DNA of 64,000 nucleotides, taken from Chloroflexota bacterium (lineage in GTDB: Bacteria; Chloroflexota; Limnocylindria; Limnocylindrales; CSP1-4). Of the stretch, positions 8,807 to 17,728 are shown one piece after another. Where the stretch lies: the NCBI GenBank assembly GCA_016191345.1, contig JACPOU010000042.1:23041-87040 (forward strand), in the 5' to 3' direction. The position numbers were made by a program, and so were the translations under genes. How positions within the stretch are numbered: the stretch's first letter is position 1; every line of letters starts with the position of its first letter. The notes beneath the pieces were generated by a model. That model had not been told where the DNA came from, did no database searches, and worked only from the letters and a program-made list of their open reading frames with translations.

Positions 8807-9960
8807 CCGCGTCGCGCCTCGAGGCCGGGCGAATCAGCGGCGCCGGCCTGGTCGCCGCGGCGCTCCCGGTCCTCGCGATCCTCGCGCTCGCCGTCTTCCC
8901 GCTCGCCGCCGCGCTCGCCGCGTCGAGGGCCGGGACCCTCGGCTTCGACTTCCTGTCGTATGACCTCGCGGTCCGGCGCTTCTTCGACGGCGGCGTGCTC
9001 TACGACCAGGCATTCGACTACACCGGCGCGTTCGGGCTCTTCTACTACCCGCCGCCGTTCGTGCTCCTCGCGGCCCCGCTGTCGCTGCTGGAGCCGGCCC
9101 TGGCCGCGTGGATCTTCACGGCCCTGCTCGTCGTCACCTACGCCGCCGCCTGCGCGATCATCCCGGTTTCAACGCGAATTCGCTGGCTGACGCTGCTCCT
9201 CGGCGGGTTGTCGTGGCCGCTCGTCTACGCGATCAAGCTGGGCCAGGTTGGCCCGATCCTCCTGCTCACCTTCGCGGTCGCGTGGCGCTGGATCGAGATG
9301 CCGTGGCGGTTCGGGGTCGCGACCGCGATCGGGACGGCGATCAAGATCCAGCCCGCGCTCCTCTTCGCCTGGGCGCTGGTCACCGGCCGGCGCCGGGCCG
9401 TGGCCGCCGGCCTGGTCGTCCTCGCTGTCCTCGCCCTGCTCGCGACGATCGTGGCAGGTCCCGGCTCGTGGATCGACCAGGCGACGCTCCTCGCGCGGGT
9501 CAGCCGGCCGATCGATACCCCGAACAACATGACGCCGGGGCGCATGGCCTTCGAGGCCGGCCTGGGCGTCACGATCGCCTGGGCGGTGCAGCTCCTGAAC
9601 TGGGCCCTCGTCGCGGTCCTCGTCACCTGGGCGACGCTCCGGTTGCCCGCCGTGCCGTCGTTCCTGGCCGTCGTCATCGCGACGCAGCTCATCTCGCCGA
9701 TCCTCTGGGACCACTACGCCCTGATGCTCCTTCTGCCGGTCGCGTGGCTCTGCTCACGAGGCCACTGGTGGGCCGTGCTGGTGCCGCTCGCGACATCCGT
9801 CCCGCTCGTGGGGGTCATCCCGCCGATCGCCTACCCGACTGCCTACTGGGTGACGCTCGTCGCGGTCCTGCTCGAGGGGCGGCGCCTCCGCTCGGAGGCT
9901 CCGGCGGGATCGTTGCCCGCGCAAGCACGTTCCGAATCTGGTGCTATCCTCGCCCCGTGA
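8803..9960 (+). CDS. GT87-family membrane glycosyltransferase
   Basis: A 385-residue multi-pass protein. GFDFLSYDLAVRRFFDGG is the predicted donor loop with conserved Asp, followed by FGLFYYPPPFVLLAAPL and IGTAIKIQPALLFAW. About ten membrane helices are seen. The ATG overlaps the GT2 stop (ATGA), which supports a functional pair: the GT2 makes the lipid-linked sugar and this protein transfers it outside. The tail after residue 360 is polar. Acceptor unknown. Confidence 0.83.
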   Translation: MTASRLEAGRISGAGLVAAALPVLAILALAVFPLAAALAASRAGTLGFDFLSYDLAVRRFFDGGVLYDQAFDYTGAFGLFYYPPPFVLLAAPLSLLEPALAAWIFTALLVVTYAAACAIIPVSTRIRWLTLLLGGLSWPLVYAIKLGQVGPILLLTFAVAWRWIEMPWRFGVATAIGTAIKIQPALLFAWALVTGRRRAVAAGLVVLAVLALLATIVAGPGSWIDQATLLARVSRPIDTPNNMTPGRMAFEAGLGVTIAWAVQLLNWALVAVLVTWATLRLPAVPSFLAVVIATQLISPILWDHYALMLLLPVAWLCSRGHWWAVLVPLATSVPLVGVIPPIAYPTAYWVTLVAVLLEGRRLRSEAPAGSLPAQARSESGAILAP

Positions 9961-11198
9961 CCCCCTCCGCCCTCGCAACGGAGCCTGCCTGTCCGGAGGC
10001 CCCGAACGCGCCCGAATCCAATCGCGGCGATCTCCGGGACCGCACTGCCGCCGCCAGAGGTGAGGCCCCCCGCCTCCGGATCGAAGCCCGATCCCTGAGC
10101 GACATTCCGCGCGAGACGTGGGACGGGTTTGCCGCTGCCAATCCCTTCGCGACGCCCTTCTCCGCCTGGGCCTTCCATCGTGCGTGGTGGGATGCCTACG
10201 GCGACAATGCCCACGAGCAGACCCTGGTCGCGGTGGCGGCCAATGCGCCCGCCCGTGCGGAGCCCGTCGCGATCCTCCCCCTCATGCACCGCCACGAGGT
10301 CGAGGACACCGACGCCGCGCGCCACACGACCCTCCGCCACGAGCCCGGCGCCGCCCTGACGCCCGTTCCGCCGAGCGCGAAGGCCATCTTCTTCGGGGCC
10401 TCGTACCACGCCGACTACGCGACGCTCCTCGCCGCGCCCGCGGACATGCCGGCCGTCGCCGAGGCCCTCATGGGCCACCTCGCCGAGGCCGCCCGCCCGG
10501 GCGGCGCGGAGATGCCGTGGGACGTCATCGACCTGCGCCGGCTCCGCTGCGACGACCCCGTGGCCGACGCGCTGGCCGCCGCGGTCAGCCGCCGGGAGAT
10601 CGCCGAGGGCTGGACCCTCAACCTCGAGCGCGAGGACGTCTGCCCGGTGGCCACGCTCCCGGCCGGCGGCACGATCGACGACTACCTCGCGACGCTCGGC
10701 AAGAAGGACCGTCACGAGATCCGGCGCAAGGTTCGCCGCGCGGAGGACGCCGGCGAGGTGCTCCTCGAGGAGTCGCGGGAGCCGCTCGCCGACCTCGAGG
10801 CCTTCATCGACCTCCACCAGGCGAAGTGGGGCGAGGATGGCCTCTTCCCGGCGACCGAGGGCGGCGCCCAGAGCCGGGTCATGTTCCGGCGGCTCTTCGA
10901 GGGCTTCGGGACGGACGGCCCGCTGCGCCTGAGCTTCCTCACCGTCGGCGGCCGGCGAGTCGCCGCGGGCGTGCACTTCGAAATGCCCGACCGGATCCTC
11001 TACTACAACGCGGGGGTCGATCCCGACGCCCGCGACCTGTCGCCCGGCGTGGTGATGGTGGAGCGGCTGGTCGAGCGTGCCATCGAGCGTGGCAAGACCG
11101 CCCTGGACTTCCTCCGCGGCGACGAGCCGTACAAGTATTCATGGGGCGCCGTCGACGAACCAATCCAGCGGCTGCTCGTCCGACGAAGGGTTGGGTGA
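9957..11198 (+). CDS. FemAB/CelD-like GNAT-fold acyltransferase
   Basis: A 413-residue protein of the BioF2/CelD-like acetyltransferase group, related in fold to FemAB. Typical stretches are NPFATPFSAWAFHRAWWDAYG near the N-terminus, KKDRHEIRRKVRRAED (a basic helix seen in the family), FIDLHQAKWGEDGLF and FLRGDEPYKYSWGA near the C-terminus. Members act in exopolysaccharide or peptidoglycan modification. The GTG start at 9957 overlaps the previous stop (GTGA) and also lies six bases after a -10 box TATCCT (9945-9950), so it can be made both by coupling and from an internal leaderless promoter. Confidence 0.75.
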   Translation: MTPSALATEPACPEAPNAPESNRGDLRDRTAAARGEAPRLRIEARSLSDIPRETWDGFAAANPFATPFSAWAFHRAWWDAYGDNAHEQTLVAVAANAPARAEPVAILPLMHRHEVEDTDAARHTTLRHEPGAALTPVPPSAKAIFFGASYHADYATLLAAPADMPAVAEALMGHLAEAARPGGAEMPWDVIDLRRLRCDDPVADALAAAVSRREIAEGWTLNLEREDVCPVATLPAGGTIDDYLATLGKKDRHEIRRKVRRAEDAGEVLLEESREPLADLEAFIDLHQAKWGEDGLFPATEGGAQSRVMFRRLFEGFGTDGPLRLSFLTVGGRRVAAGVHFEMPDRILYYNAGVDPDARDLSPGVVMVERLVERAIERGKTALDFLRGDEPYKYSWGAVDEPIQRLLVRRRVG

Positions 11199-12394
11199 TG
11201 GGCGAGCCCCTTCGCGACGATCCCTGCTACCGGCCCGTGCTCCGAATGCCCCTCGCCGGTGGACGGCAGCGCATCCGGGTCGTGGAGCTCCTTGCCACCG
11301 GCACGAACGGCGGCGCGCAGGAGCACGTCTTCAACCTCGTCTCGCGCATCGATCGAACGCGCTACGACGTCAGCGTCTGCTCGCTGTCATCCGGCCCCGC
11401 CATCCGGAAGCTGGAGCGGGCCGGCATCGACGTCTGCGTCATCGAGGCCGCCGACGATGCCCAGGCGATCGAGGACGTCGCCGCGCACCTGGCCGCGCTC
11501 GAGGCCGATGTCGTCCACAACCACATGTACCGGGCGGAGATCATCGGGACGCAGGCGGCCTGGCGGGTTGCCGAGTCGGGGCGGCGTCGGCCGTACGTCG
11601 TGGGCACGGTCCACTCGTCGCGGGTTCGCCCGGACATCGACAAGGTGCTGCTGCGACAGCTGACGCCCCGGATGGACCATCTCATCGCGGTCTCGACCTC
11701 GATCGTCCACAAGATCACCGACGAGGGCCGGGTCGGCGCGCCGGTCTCGCTCATCTACAACGGCGTGGACCTGGAGCGCTACAACCACCAGGTGCCGTGC
11801 TGCACGCTCCGGGAGGAGTACGACCTCCCGCCCGAGGGACCGATCGTCGGCGTCGTGGCCCGCCTGGAGCAGGAGAAGGGCCACCCGACGCTCATCGATG
11901 CCTGGGTCCAGGTCCATGCGGAGATCCCCGAGGCGACGCTGCTCGTCGTGGGGGAGGGGAGCCGGCGGGCGCTCCTCGAGGAGCACGTGGCCGGGCTGGG
12001 GCTCTCGTCGTCCGTTGTGTTCACCGGGCGGCGCGACGACGTACCTGCCGTGACCGCGGCGCTCGATGTCGCCGTCCTGCCCTCGTTTCGGGAGGCGCAG
12101 GGGCTGACGATCCTCGAGGCGATGGCACTGTCGAGGCCGGTCGTGGCCTCGAACGTCGGCGGCATCCCGGAGATGATCGAGGATGGCGTCACGGGGCTGC
12201 TGGTCACGCCGCATGATTCGACCGCCCTCGCGAGGGCGATCCTGCGCCTGCTGCGTGACCATCCCCTCGCCGACACGCTGGGCCGCGCCGGCCACGACAT
12301 GGTCCACGAGCGATTCTGCGTGGAGCTGATGGCCCGGGCGGTGGAGACGATCTACGACGAGGCGGTCGCCGCGGAGCAGCAGCTCGCGGTCTGA
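11198..12394 (+). CDS. Family 4 glycosyltransferase
   Basis: A 398-residue GT-B glycosyltransferase acting on nucleotide sugars at the cytoplasmic membrane face. The N-terminal TGTNGGAQEHVFNLV is the glycine-rich acceptor-side loop. The C-terminal domain has VVARLEQEKGHPTLI and the E-X7-E motif in SFREAQGLTILEAMALSRPVV. The ATG overlaps the preceding stop (TGATG). It is the last gene of the run starting at 6702. The substrate is unknown; the context is surface polysaccharide. Confidence 0.9.
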   Translation: MGEPLRDDPCYRPVLRMPLAGGRQRIRVVELLATGTNGGAQEHVFNLVSRIDRTRYDVSVCSLSSGPAIRKLERAGIDVCVIEAADDAQAIEDVAAHLAALEADVVHNHMYRAEIIGTQAAWRVAESGRRRPYVVGTVHSSRVRPDIDKVLLRQLTPRMDHLIAVSTSIVHKITDEGRVGAPVSLIYNGVDLERYNHQVPCCTLREEYDLPPEGPIVGVVARLEQEKGHPTLIDAWVQVHAEIPEATLLVVGEGSRRALLEEHVAGLGLSSSVVFTGRRDDVPAVTAALDVAVLPSFREAQGLTILEAMALSRPVVASNVGGIPEMIEDGVTGLLVTPHDSTALARAILRLLRDHPLADTLGRAGHDMVHERFCVELMARAVETIYDEAVAAEQQLAV

Positions 12395-12459
12395 GCGCCT
12401 CGAGCGCGGCGACTGGCCGCGCCCTCGCGACGGGCGCCGGCGCGCCGCCGCGCCGGCGC

Positions 12460-12690
12460 GTCCCCGCGCCGACGAGTCCCCGCGCCCCGCGCGTACCCGT
12501 GCCCCCGGCGCGTCCCCGTGCCCCCGGCGCGTCCCCGTGCCCCCGCGTGCCCGGCGCCGACGAGTCCCCGTGCCCCGCGTCCCCGTGCCCCCGGCGCGTC
12601 CCCGTGCCCCCGGCGCGTCCCCGTGCCCCGCGTCCCCGTGCCCCCGGCGCGTCCCCGTGCCCCCGCGTGCCCGGCGCCGACGAATCCCCT
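12460..12690. repeat. GC-rich tandem array, 19-bp unit in a 120-bp higher-order unit
   Basis: In the 629-bp gap between 12394 and 13024 no gene is supported. The first part is made of units close to CGCGTCCCCGTGCCCCCGG (19 bp). A larger unit is also repeated: the text at 12541 (CCCCGCGTGCCCGGCGCCGA) recurs at 12661, exactly 120 bp later. It is nearly all C and G on this strand. Confidence 0.8.
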
Positions 12691-12803
12691 GACCCGGCTG
12701 GCGGGTCAACTGGACGACAATCGTGCGTGCCACCCCAACCCAGCCGTCGAATCCGCAAGCCTGGGCTGCACGACTGCGTCGCCGTTGAACCGTGACACGG
12801 GTC
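12691..12803. repeat. 113-bp dispersed element, copy 1
   Basis: The element begins with the palindromic block GACCCG-N5-CGGGTC and ends with a block close to GACCCGTGACGCGGGTC (here the first arm is GAACCG). A second full copy of exactly the same length lies at 60143-60255 and a truncated one at 60070-60142. By hand, the two full copies align without gaps at about two thirds identity, best at both ends. The middle can form a further imperfect hairpin. It lies between genes, downstream of the GT4 gene. Confidence 0.65.
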
Positions 12804-12836
12804 AGCGGGGGCGGGAGCGGGAGCGGGAGTGGGAGG

Positions 12837-12914
12837 CGGAGCGACCGAGAGGCGGAGCGACCGAGAGGCGGAGCGACCGAGAGGCGGAGCGACCGAGAGG
12901 CGGAGCGACCGAGG
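12837..12914. repeat. 16-bp tandem repeat, about five copies
   Basis: Four exact copies of CGGAGCGACCGAGAGG start at 12837, followed by a shortened fifth. The array sits about 110 bp upstream of the leaderless GT87 gene at 13024. Confidence 0.85.
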
Positions 12915-13023
12915 CGCGGGGAGACCGAAGGGCGGGGAGCGTCGGCCGCACGGCGCCCCGTTCGCGCCTCCCAGGACCATCGGGGCGGAGCGAGCGCTGG
13001 ACTCGAGCCCATAGGATGCGTGC

Positions 13024-13905
13024 GTGACCGCCGGATTGCTGCCGATCCGAACCTCGCGCCTCCGGCCGTTCCGCGACGGGGCGATCCTGGCGTGCCTCGT
13101 GCTGGTCGTCGCCCTCGTCCTCGGCCTCGTCCAGACCGGGGTCGATGCGCACGCGTACTGGGCCGCCGATCCGCTCGATCCGTACGCCGGTGTCCGCCCG
13201 GCCGAGCAGGACGCGTACTTCTACGCGCCGGTGTTCACCCAGCTGCTCGGGCCGCTGCACCTCCTGCCCTGGCCGTGGTTCATCGGACTCTGGACGCTGC
13301 TCCTCACCGCGGCGCTCGTCTGGCAGGCCGGGCTGTGGACGGGCTTCGTCCTGCTCCTCGTGCCGGTGTTCGCTGAGCTGACCGTCGGAAACATCCACCT
13401 GCTCCTCGCCGCGGCGACCGTGGCGGGTTTCCGCTGGCCCTGGCTCTGGTCGCTGCCGCTTCTCACGAAGGTGACCCCCGGCGTGGGGCTGCTCTGGTTC
13501 GCGGTCCGGCGCGAGTGGCGCTCGCTCGGCATCGCCCTCGGCGCGACCGCGGTCCTCGCCGGAATCTCGTTCGCGGTCGCGCCCGGCCAGTGGTTCCGCT
13601 GGCTCGAGGTGCTCTCCGCGGCTTCGCGCGCTCCGGACTGGGTGTTCATCGTGCCGATCCCGGTCGGGCTGCGCCTCGTGCCCGCGGTCCTGCTCGTCGT
13701 CTGGGGGGCCCGGGCCGGGCATCGCTGGACGGTTCCGGTGGCCTCGATGCTCGCCCTGCCGATCCTCTGGGTGAACGGCCTCGCGATGCTGGTCGCGGTG
13801 ATTCCGCTGGTCCCGCGGCTGGTGGGCTCGACCCCCGCGTCGCGATGGCTCGAATCGGGTTCGGGGCGCGCCTCGCGCTGGCTTCCGTCCTGGGTCCAGG
13901 CATGA
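13024..13905 (+). CDS. GT87-like membrane glycosyltransferase, short form
   Basis: A 293-residue multi-pass protein related to the other GT87 proteins but about 100 residues shorter. VDAHAYWAADPLDPY is the donor loop, followed by DAYFYAPVFTQLLGPLHLLPW and a TVGNIHLLLAAATVAGFRWP segment like the VLGNVNLLL and LGQVGPILLL motifs of the paralogs. The GTG start is set by a -10 box TAGGAT (13012-13017), six bases upstream. Its stop overlaps the next ATG (ATGA). Confidence 0.8.
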   Translation: MTAGLLPIRTSRLRPFRDGAILACLVLVVALVLGLVQTGVDAHAYWAADPLDPYAGVRPAEQDAYFYAPVFTQLLGPLHLLPWPWFIGLWTLLLTAALVWQAGLWTGFVLLLVPVFAELTVGNIHLLLAAATVAGFRWPWLWSLPLLTKVTPGVGLLWFAVRREWRSLGIALGATAVLAGISFAVAPGQWFRWLEVLSAASRAPDWVFIVPIPVGLRLVPAVLLVVWGARAGHRWTVPVASMLALPILWVNGLAMLVAVIPLVPRLVGSTPASRWLESGSGRASRWLPSWVQA

Positions 13906-15431
13906 CCCCGGAGCCGCCCGCGCCGGCGATCGGTCCCGATCTCGACGCCCGCGGCCGCGCGCTCGCGAACCGCGGCGGCGTCCTGGTGCGGCGAGCTCGG
14001 GTGCGGCTGGCGGTCGTCACGCTGCCGGAGCTCTGGGCGTTCCTCGCCGTCGCCCTGCCGGTCCTGGCCTCGCTCATCGCCCCGCTTCCAACCGTCGACC
14101 TCGCCTACCAGCTCCGAGCCGGTGCGGGGATCCTCGGCGGTGGCGGCATCCCAGCCGTCGACTCGTGGACGTTCACCGCCGCCGGCGAGCGCTGGCTCGA
14201 CCAGCAGTGGGGGGCCCAGACGATCCTCCAGGCCGTCTACGCGGTCTCGGGCTGGTCCGGCCTCGCCATCCTGCGCGCGGCGCTCGTGGGGCTGATCTTC
14301 GGGCTGCTCTACGCGGCGATCCGGCGCCGGAACCCCGCGCTGGACATGCGTCGAGCGGCATGGCTCACCCTGGCCGCATTCATCGTCGCGGCACCGGCGC
14401 TGGCGCTGCGGCCGCAGCTCCTCGGGATGGTGGCGTTCGCGGCCAGCCTCTTCGTCCTCGCCGACCGGCACGACCACCCGGAGCGTCTCTGGTTCCTGCC
14501 CGCGATCGCGCTGGCGTGGGCCAACGTCCACGGCAGCTTCGTCCTGGCGCCGGTGCTCGTCGCCCTCGCCTGGCTGGAGGATCGCGAGGGACACGTCTCC
14601 ACGCGCCCCAGGCTCCTCCTGATCCTCGCCGCGGTCCTCCTCGCGACGCTCGTCAACCCGTTCGGGCTGGGTGCGTGGACATACGCGTCCGGGCTCGCCG
14701 CGAGCCGCGAGGTCACGGGCCGCATCTCGGAGTGGCAGCCGACCACGTTTCGCGATGCCCAGGGCATCGTCTTCTGGGGCAGCGTCGCGGCGGTCGTGGT
14801 GTTCCTCGCCCGCCGACGTGCGACGGCTCCCCTCGCGGCGCTGGCAGCCCTCGGGGCATTTGCGCTCCTCGGCGCGTGGGCCGTCCGCGGGATTGCATGG
14901 TGGCCGCTCGTGGCCGCGGTGGTCGTGGCCGGCCTCGTGATCGCGCCGGTCGAGGCGCCACGGGTTCGGCGCGGCTCGCCGCTCAACGGGGCCATGGTGG
15001 CCGCGCTCGCGGCCGCGGGCGTCCTCCTGCTGCCGATCTGGCGAGCCGTGGATCCGGGCACCGGAGCGCCGGCCGGGCTCCTGGCCCAGGCGCCGTCCGC
15101 GATCACGGCCCGCCTCCGCGACCTCGCGACGCCGGCGGATCGGGTCTGGAACCCGCAGGCCTGGGGCTCCTGGTTCGAGTTCGCCGTTCCCACGCCACGA
15201 TACGCGGTCGATTCGCGGATCGAGATCTTCCCCGCGACGACCTGGCAGCTCACCGACCTCCTCGACGCGTCCACGCCCCGCGGCACCGAGATGCTGGCCC
15301 GCTTCGGCGTCACGATCGTGGTGGTGAGTGGCACGGATAACCCGCTCGAGCGGGCGCTCGCCGCAGACTCGACCTGGCGCGCCACGCACCGCGACCGCGA
15401 CGGGAGCATCTGGATCCGCACGGATCGCTGA
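13902..15431 (+). CDS. GT-C type membrane glycosyltransferase with extracytoplasmic tail
   Basis: A 509-residue protein with about ten membrane helices and a C-terminal soluble part of about 120 residues. DLAYQLRAGAGILGGGGIP and WLDQQWGAQTIL resemble the first loop of PMT/ArnT-like enzymes with acidic residue and QW motif. The tail contains NPQAWGSWFEFAVPTPRYAVD and DSRIEIFP, a feature seen in uncharacterised actinobacterial and chloroflexal GT-C proteins. The start overlaps the stop of the short GT87 gene. It may be a sugar or lipid-linked sugar transferase; specificity is unknown. Confidence 0.7.
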   Translation: MTPEPPAPAIGPDLDARGRALANRGGVLVRRARVRLAVVTLPELWAFLAVALPVLASLIAPLPTVDLAYQLRAGAGILGGGGIPAVDSWTFTAAGERWLDQQWGAQTILQAVYAVSGWSGLAILRAALVGLIFGLLYAAIRRRNPALDMRRAAWLTLAAFIVAAPALALRPQLLGMVAFAASLFVLADRHDHPERLWFLPAIALAWANVHGSFVLAPVLVALAWLEDREGHVSTRPRLLLILAAVLLATLVNPFGLGAWTYASGLAASREVTGRISEWQPTTFRDAQGIVFWGSVAAVVVFLARRRATAPLAALAALGAFALLGAWAVRGIAWWPLVAAVVVAGLVIAPVEAPRVRRGSPLNGAMVAALAAAGVLLLPIWRAVDPGTGAPAGLLAQAPSAITARLRDLATPADRVWNPQAWGSWFEFAVPTPRYAVDSRIEIFPATTWQLTDLLDASTPRGTEMLARFGVTIVVVSGTDNPLERALAADSTWRATHRDRDGSIWIRTDR

Positions 15432-15806
15432 TCCGTTCCTGCCCTGCGCCCCACGGCCTGGTCCCCCGCTTCTCAGCGTCCGTGCCTGCCCGCCTTCGCC
15501 TCCCGCCTTCGCCTCCCCCGACCGGGCGCTGCCGCTCGCCCTCGCCTCCCGCCCTCGCCTCCCGCCTCGATGTGGCCAGACCGTCATCCCGGGACGGTCA
15601 GGCCGACGATCCGGACCCAGGACGCGGCATTCGAACCGCAGGCGCTTCCGCTTCGTGCTCAGCCGTGCGGGCCGCCGGGGTCCGGCGCCGGGAGGAACGC
15701 CAGGAACTCGGGCCAGGCGTCCGTGGGTGACGGATTGGCCGCAACCGGCGGCACGGCGGCTGCGGGATCGCGCGCCGGGGCTCTGGGCACGCGGGCCGAG
15801 GAACCG
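15432..15806. other. Gap between convergent genes; no supported gene
   Basis: It contains CCTCCCGCC(C/T)TCG-like imperfect repeats at about 15490-15565, the 34-bp hairpin repeat at 15568-15601, and GC-rich text after it. A short minus-strand frame ending near 15659 (PEFLAFLPAPDPGGPHG) looks slightly protein-like but has no start or context that I can support. Confidence 0.5.
15568..15601 (+). repeat. 34-bp hairpin repeat, copy A
   Basis: The inner part GACCGTC-N7-GACGGTC forms a 7-bp stem, preceded by CGATGTGGCCA. A copy in the opposite orientation with 30 of 34 matching bases is at 33216-33249; all differences are one base before the stem and three in the loop. Confidence 0.65.
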
Positions 15807-16886
15807 TCAGGCCCGGAGCGTGCGCCAGTAGCGCTCGGCCGCGCCGCCGAGGCCGCCGAGCTCGGCGGTCTTCGCACCGTATGCCCGGACCGTGGCCGCC
15901 ATGTCGCGCTCGCCACCGAACAGCCGGTCCAGCTGGCTCTCGTAGAGGGCGATGCCGCGGATCTTCCGCTCCAGCTGGTCGCCAATGTCCGCGTATTCCG
16001 GAGTCAGGACGACGTCCCGCGGCAGCCCGTCGAGGGCACCATCGGGGAGCTGCTCGAGCCGGTCGAAGCCGCTCCACCAGGCGTACGGGAAGTCCTCGTA
16101 GAAGACGACGCTGCCGGCCCATTCCGGCCCGGGCATGACCCAGCGAGCCGGCTCGGCGACGAGCTCGATCCCCACCTCGCGGCAGAGCTGGTGGTCCACG
16201 TGCCCGCCGACGCCCAGCGGCACGTACACCGTCTGCGGCTCCAGGCGCACGATCTCGCGGCGGATTCGGGCGATCGGCGCGTCGTCGTCGGCCCGCGGCA
16301 TACCCAGCAGCTGGTCGTCACCCTCGTAGCCGCGGAAGACGGCGTCCGGGAGGTCCAGGAACACGACGCCGATCTCGGCGAAGTAGACGTAGCGCTCGTC
16401 CTCGAGCCGGCGGCGGGCCATGGCATCGTCCGCCGCGGCCTCCATCGCCTCGTCGGTCAGGACGGCACCCTGCGTCGGCACGTCGTCCACGAGCACCTGG
16501 CCGGCGAGCGGCTGGTTGCGGATGCTCGCGCGCCGGTACCAGGAGGAGCGCTGCCAGAAGCGCTTCGCGGCGGCATCGGCATCCGCCTGGGTCGCGTCGA
16601 GCCGGTCCGAGGTCGCCGCCCACGGGGGCGCGAGAGCAGGATCGGGATCGGCGGGATAGTCAGCGGCGATCGAGGCTCGATTGAACGCCTCGGTGTTCGG
16701 CCACATCGCCTTTGACCCGAAGCCGAGCGCCTCGCGCTGGTAGCTCGTGAGCCCGGTGCCGCCGCCGCTCCCCGAGAACACCGTGATGACGGTCACGCTC
16801 TGGCCGAGCTCGCGGAGGCTCGCGATCAGGCCGCCGCAGGAGAGGGCGACGTCGTCCGGATGGGGGGCGATGAAGACGTGGGCCAT
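15807..16886 (-). CDS. PIG-L/LmbE family deacetylase
   Basis: A zinc-dependent N-deacetylase of the PIG-L family, acting on GlcNAc-type glycans or small-molecule glycosides. Motifs: PHPDDVALSCGG at residues 7-18 and GGHVDHQLCREVG near residue 228, giving the zinc-binding His, Asp and His. Length is 359 residues, longer than the usual 230-300 because of an inserted middle segment (about residues 60-160). The start ATG follows a strong -10 box TATACT (16901-16896) by nine bases. It converges with the GT-C gene at 13902. Confidence 0.85.
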   Translation of the reverse strand: MAHVFIAPHPDDVALSCGGLIASLRELGQSVTVITVFSGSGGGTGLTSYQREALGFGSKAMWPNTEAFNRASIAADYPADPDPALAPPWAATSDRLDATQADADAAAKRFWQRSSWYRRASIRNQPLAGQVLVDDVPTQGAVLTDEAMEAAADDAMARRRLEDERYVYFAEIGVVFLDLPDAVFRGYEGDDQLLGMPRADDDAPIARIRREIVRLEPQTVYVPLGVGGHVDHQLCREVGIELVAEPARWVMPGPEWAGSVVFYEDFPYAWWSGFDRLEQLPDGALDGLPRDVVLTPEYADIGDQLERKIRGIALYESQLDRLFGGERDMAATVRAYGAKTAELGGLGGAAERYWRTLRA

Positions 16887-16923
16887 GGCCGGCCGAGTAT
16901 ACCGACGGCCCGGACCCGGGCGC

Positions 16924-17646
16924 TCAGCCCGGCGCGCCCCCGCCCGGCGCGTTCCCGCCCGGCGCGTCGAGGGCCGGATCCGGGAACCCCTCCGCCCCGA
17001 CGAGCGGCACGAAGACCACCGGGCCGTCCGATCGCTCGATCCAGTCGGCGGGGCCCCGACGCTCGACGACGAGCAGCGCCTGCGTTCCGCGCCGGCCGAC
17101 CGGAATGACGAGATGCGCCCCGATCTCGAGCTGCTCGCGAAGCGATGCCGGGACCGACGGCGCGGCCGCGGTGACGATGATCCCGTCCCACGGCGCACCG
17201 CCGGGATGCCCCCGCGAGCCATCGCCGATCTCGATCTCGACGCCCTCAATCCCGAGCGCCGCGAGGCGCTCGCGGGCGCTCGACGCAAGGCTCGCGAACC
17301 GCTCGATCGAGTGGACCCTGACGCCCAGGCGCGCGAGCACGGCGGCCTGGTAGCCGGATCCCGTGCCGATCTCCAGGACCCGGTCCCCGGGCGCGACGCG
17401 GAGCAGCTCCGTCATCCGGGCGACGATGTAGGGCTGGCTGATCGTCTGGCCCTCGTCGATCGGCGCCGCCGCATCGCGATAGGCCGCGGGGCCGCCGCCC
17501 GCCATCTCGGCCATGAACGCCTCGCGCGGCAGCTCGGCCATCGCCGCGAGGACGCGCTCGTCGGCGATCCCTCGGCGGCGGAGCTGGGTCTCGACCATCT
17601 CCCGCCGGGCGTGCTCCTCGGCCGTCTCACGGTGACGGGCAGGCAT
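16924..17646 (-). CDS. pcm: Protein-L-isoaspartate O-methyltransferase
   Basis: It methylates isoaspartyl residues of damaged proteins using S-adenosylmethionine. The 240-residue protein has IDEGQTISQPYIVARMTELL (substrate loop), VLEIGTGSGYQAAVLARLG (SAM motif I, about residues 95-113) and IGDGSRGHPGGAPWDGIIV. The C-terminus ends in a Gly-Pro-Ala-rich tail (DAPGGNAPGGGAPG), one of several low-complexity tails here. The ATG at 17646 lies six bases after a -10 box TATCCT (17658-17653). Confidence 0.92.
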   Translation of the reverse strand: MPARHRETAEEHARREMVETQLRRRGIADERVLAAMAELPREAFMAEMAGGGPAAYRDAAAPIDEGQTISQPYIVARMTELLRVAPGDRVLEIGTGSGYQAAVLARLGVRVHSIERFASLASSARERLAALGIEGVEIEIGDGSRGHPGGAPWDGIIVTAAAPSVPASLREQLEIGAHLVIPVGRRGTQALLVVERRGPADWIERSDGPVVFVPLVGAEGFPDPALDAPGGNAPGGGAPG

Positions 17647-17728
17647 GGCCGGAGGATACGCGCCGCCTCGAAGCACGACGTGAGGCGCGGTGCGATGGTC
17701 GGCGGCCGCGCGCGGCCGCCGCGGCCCG

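Noticed and set aside
13221..15587. 788-residue minus-strand ORF
   Set aside because: Shadow of two coupled plus-strand membrane glycosyltransferase genes.
15600..15660. tRNA-like TTCGAA loop on the minus strand
   Set aside because: The bases closing the loop do not pair (G opposite G) and no acceptor or anticodon arms fit.
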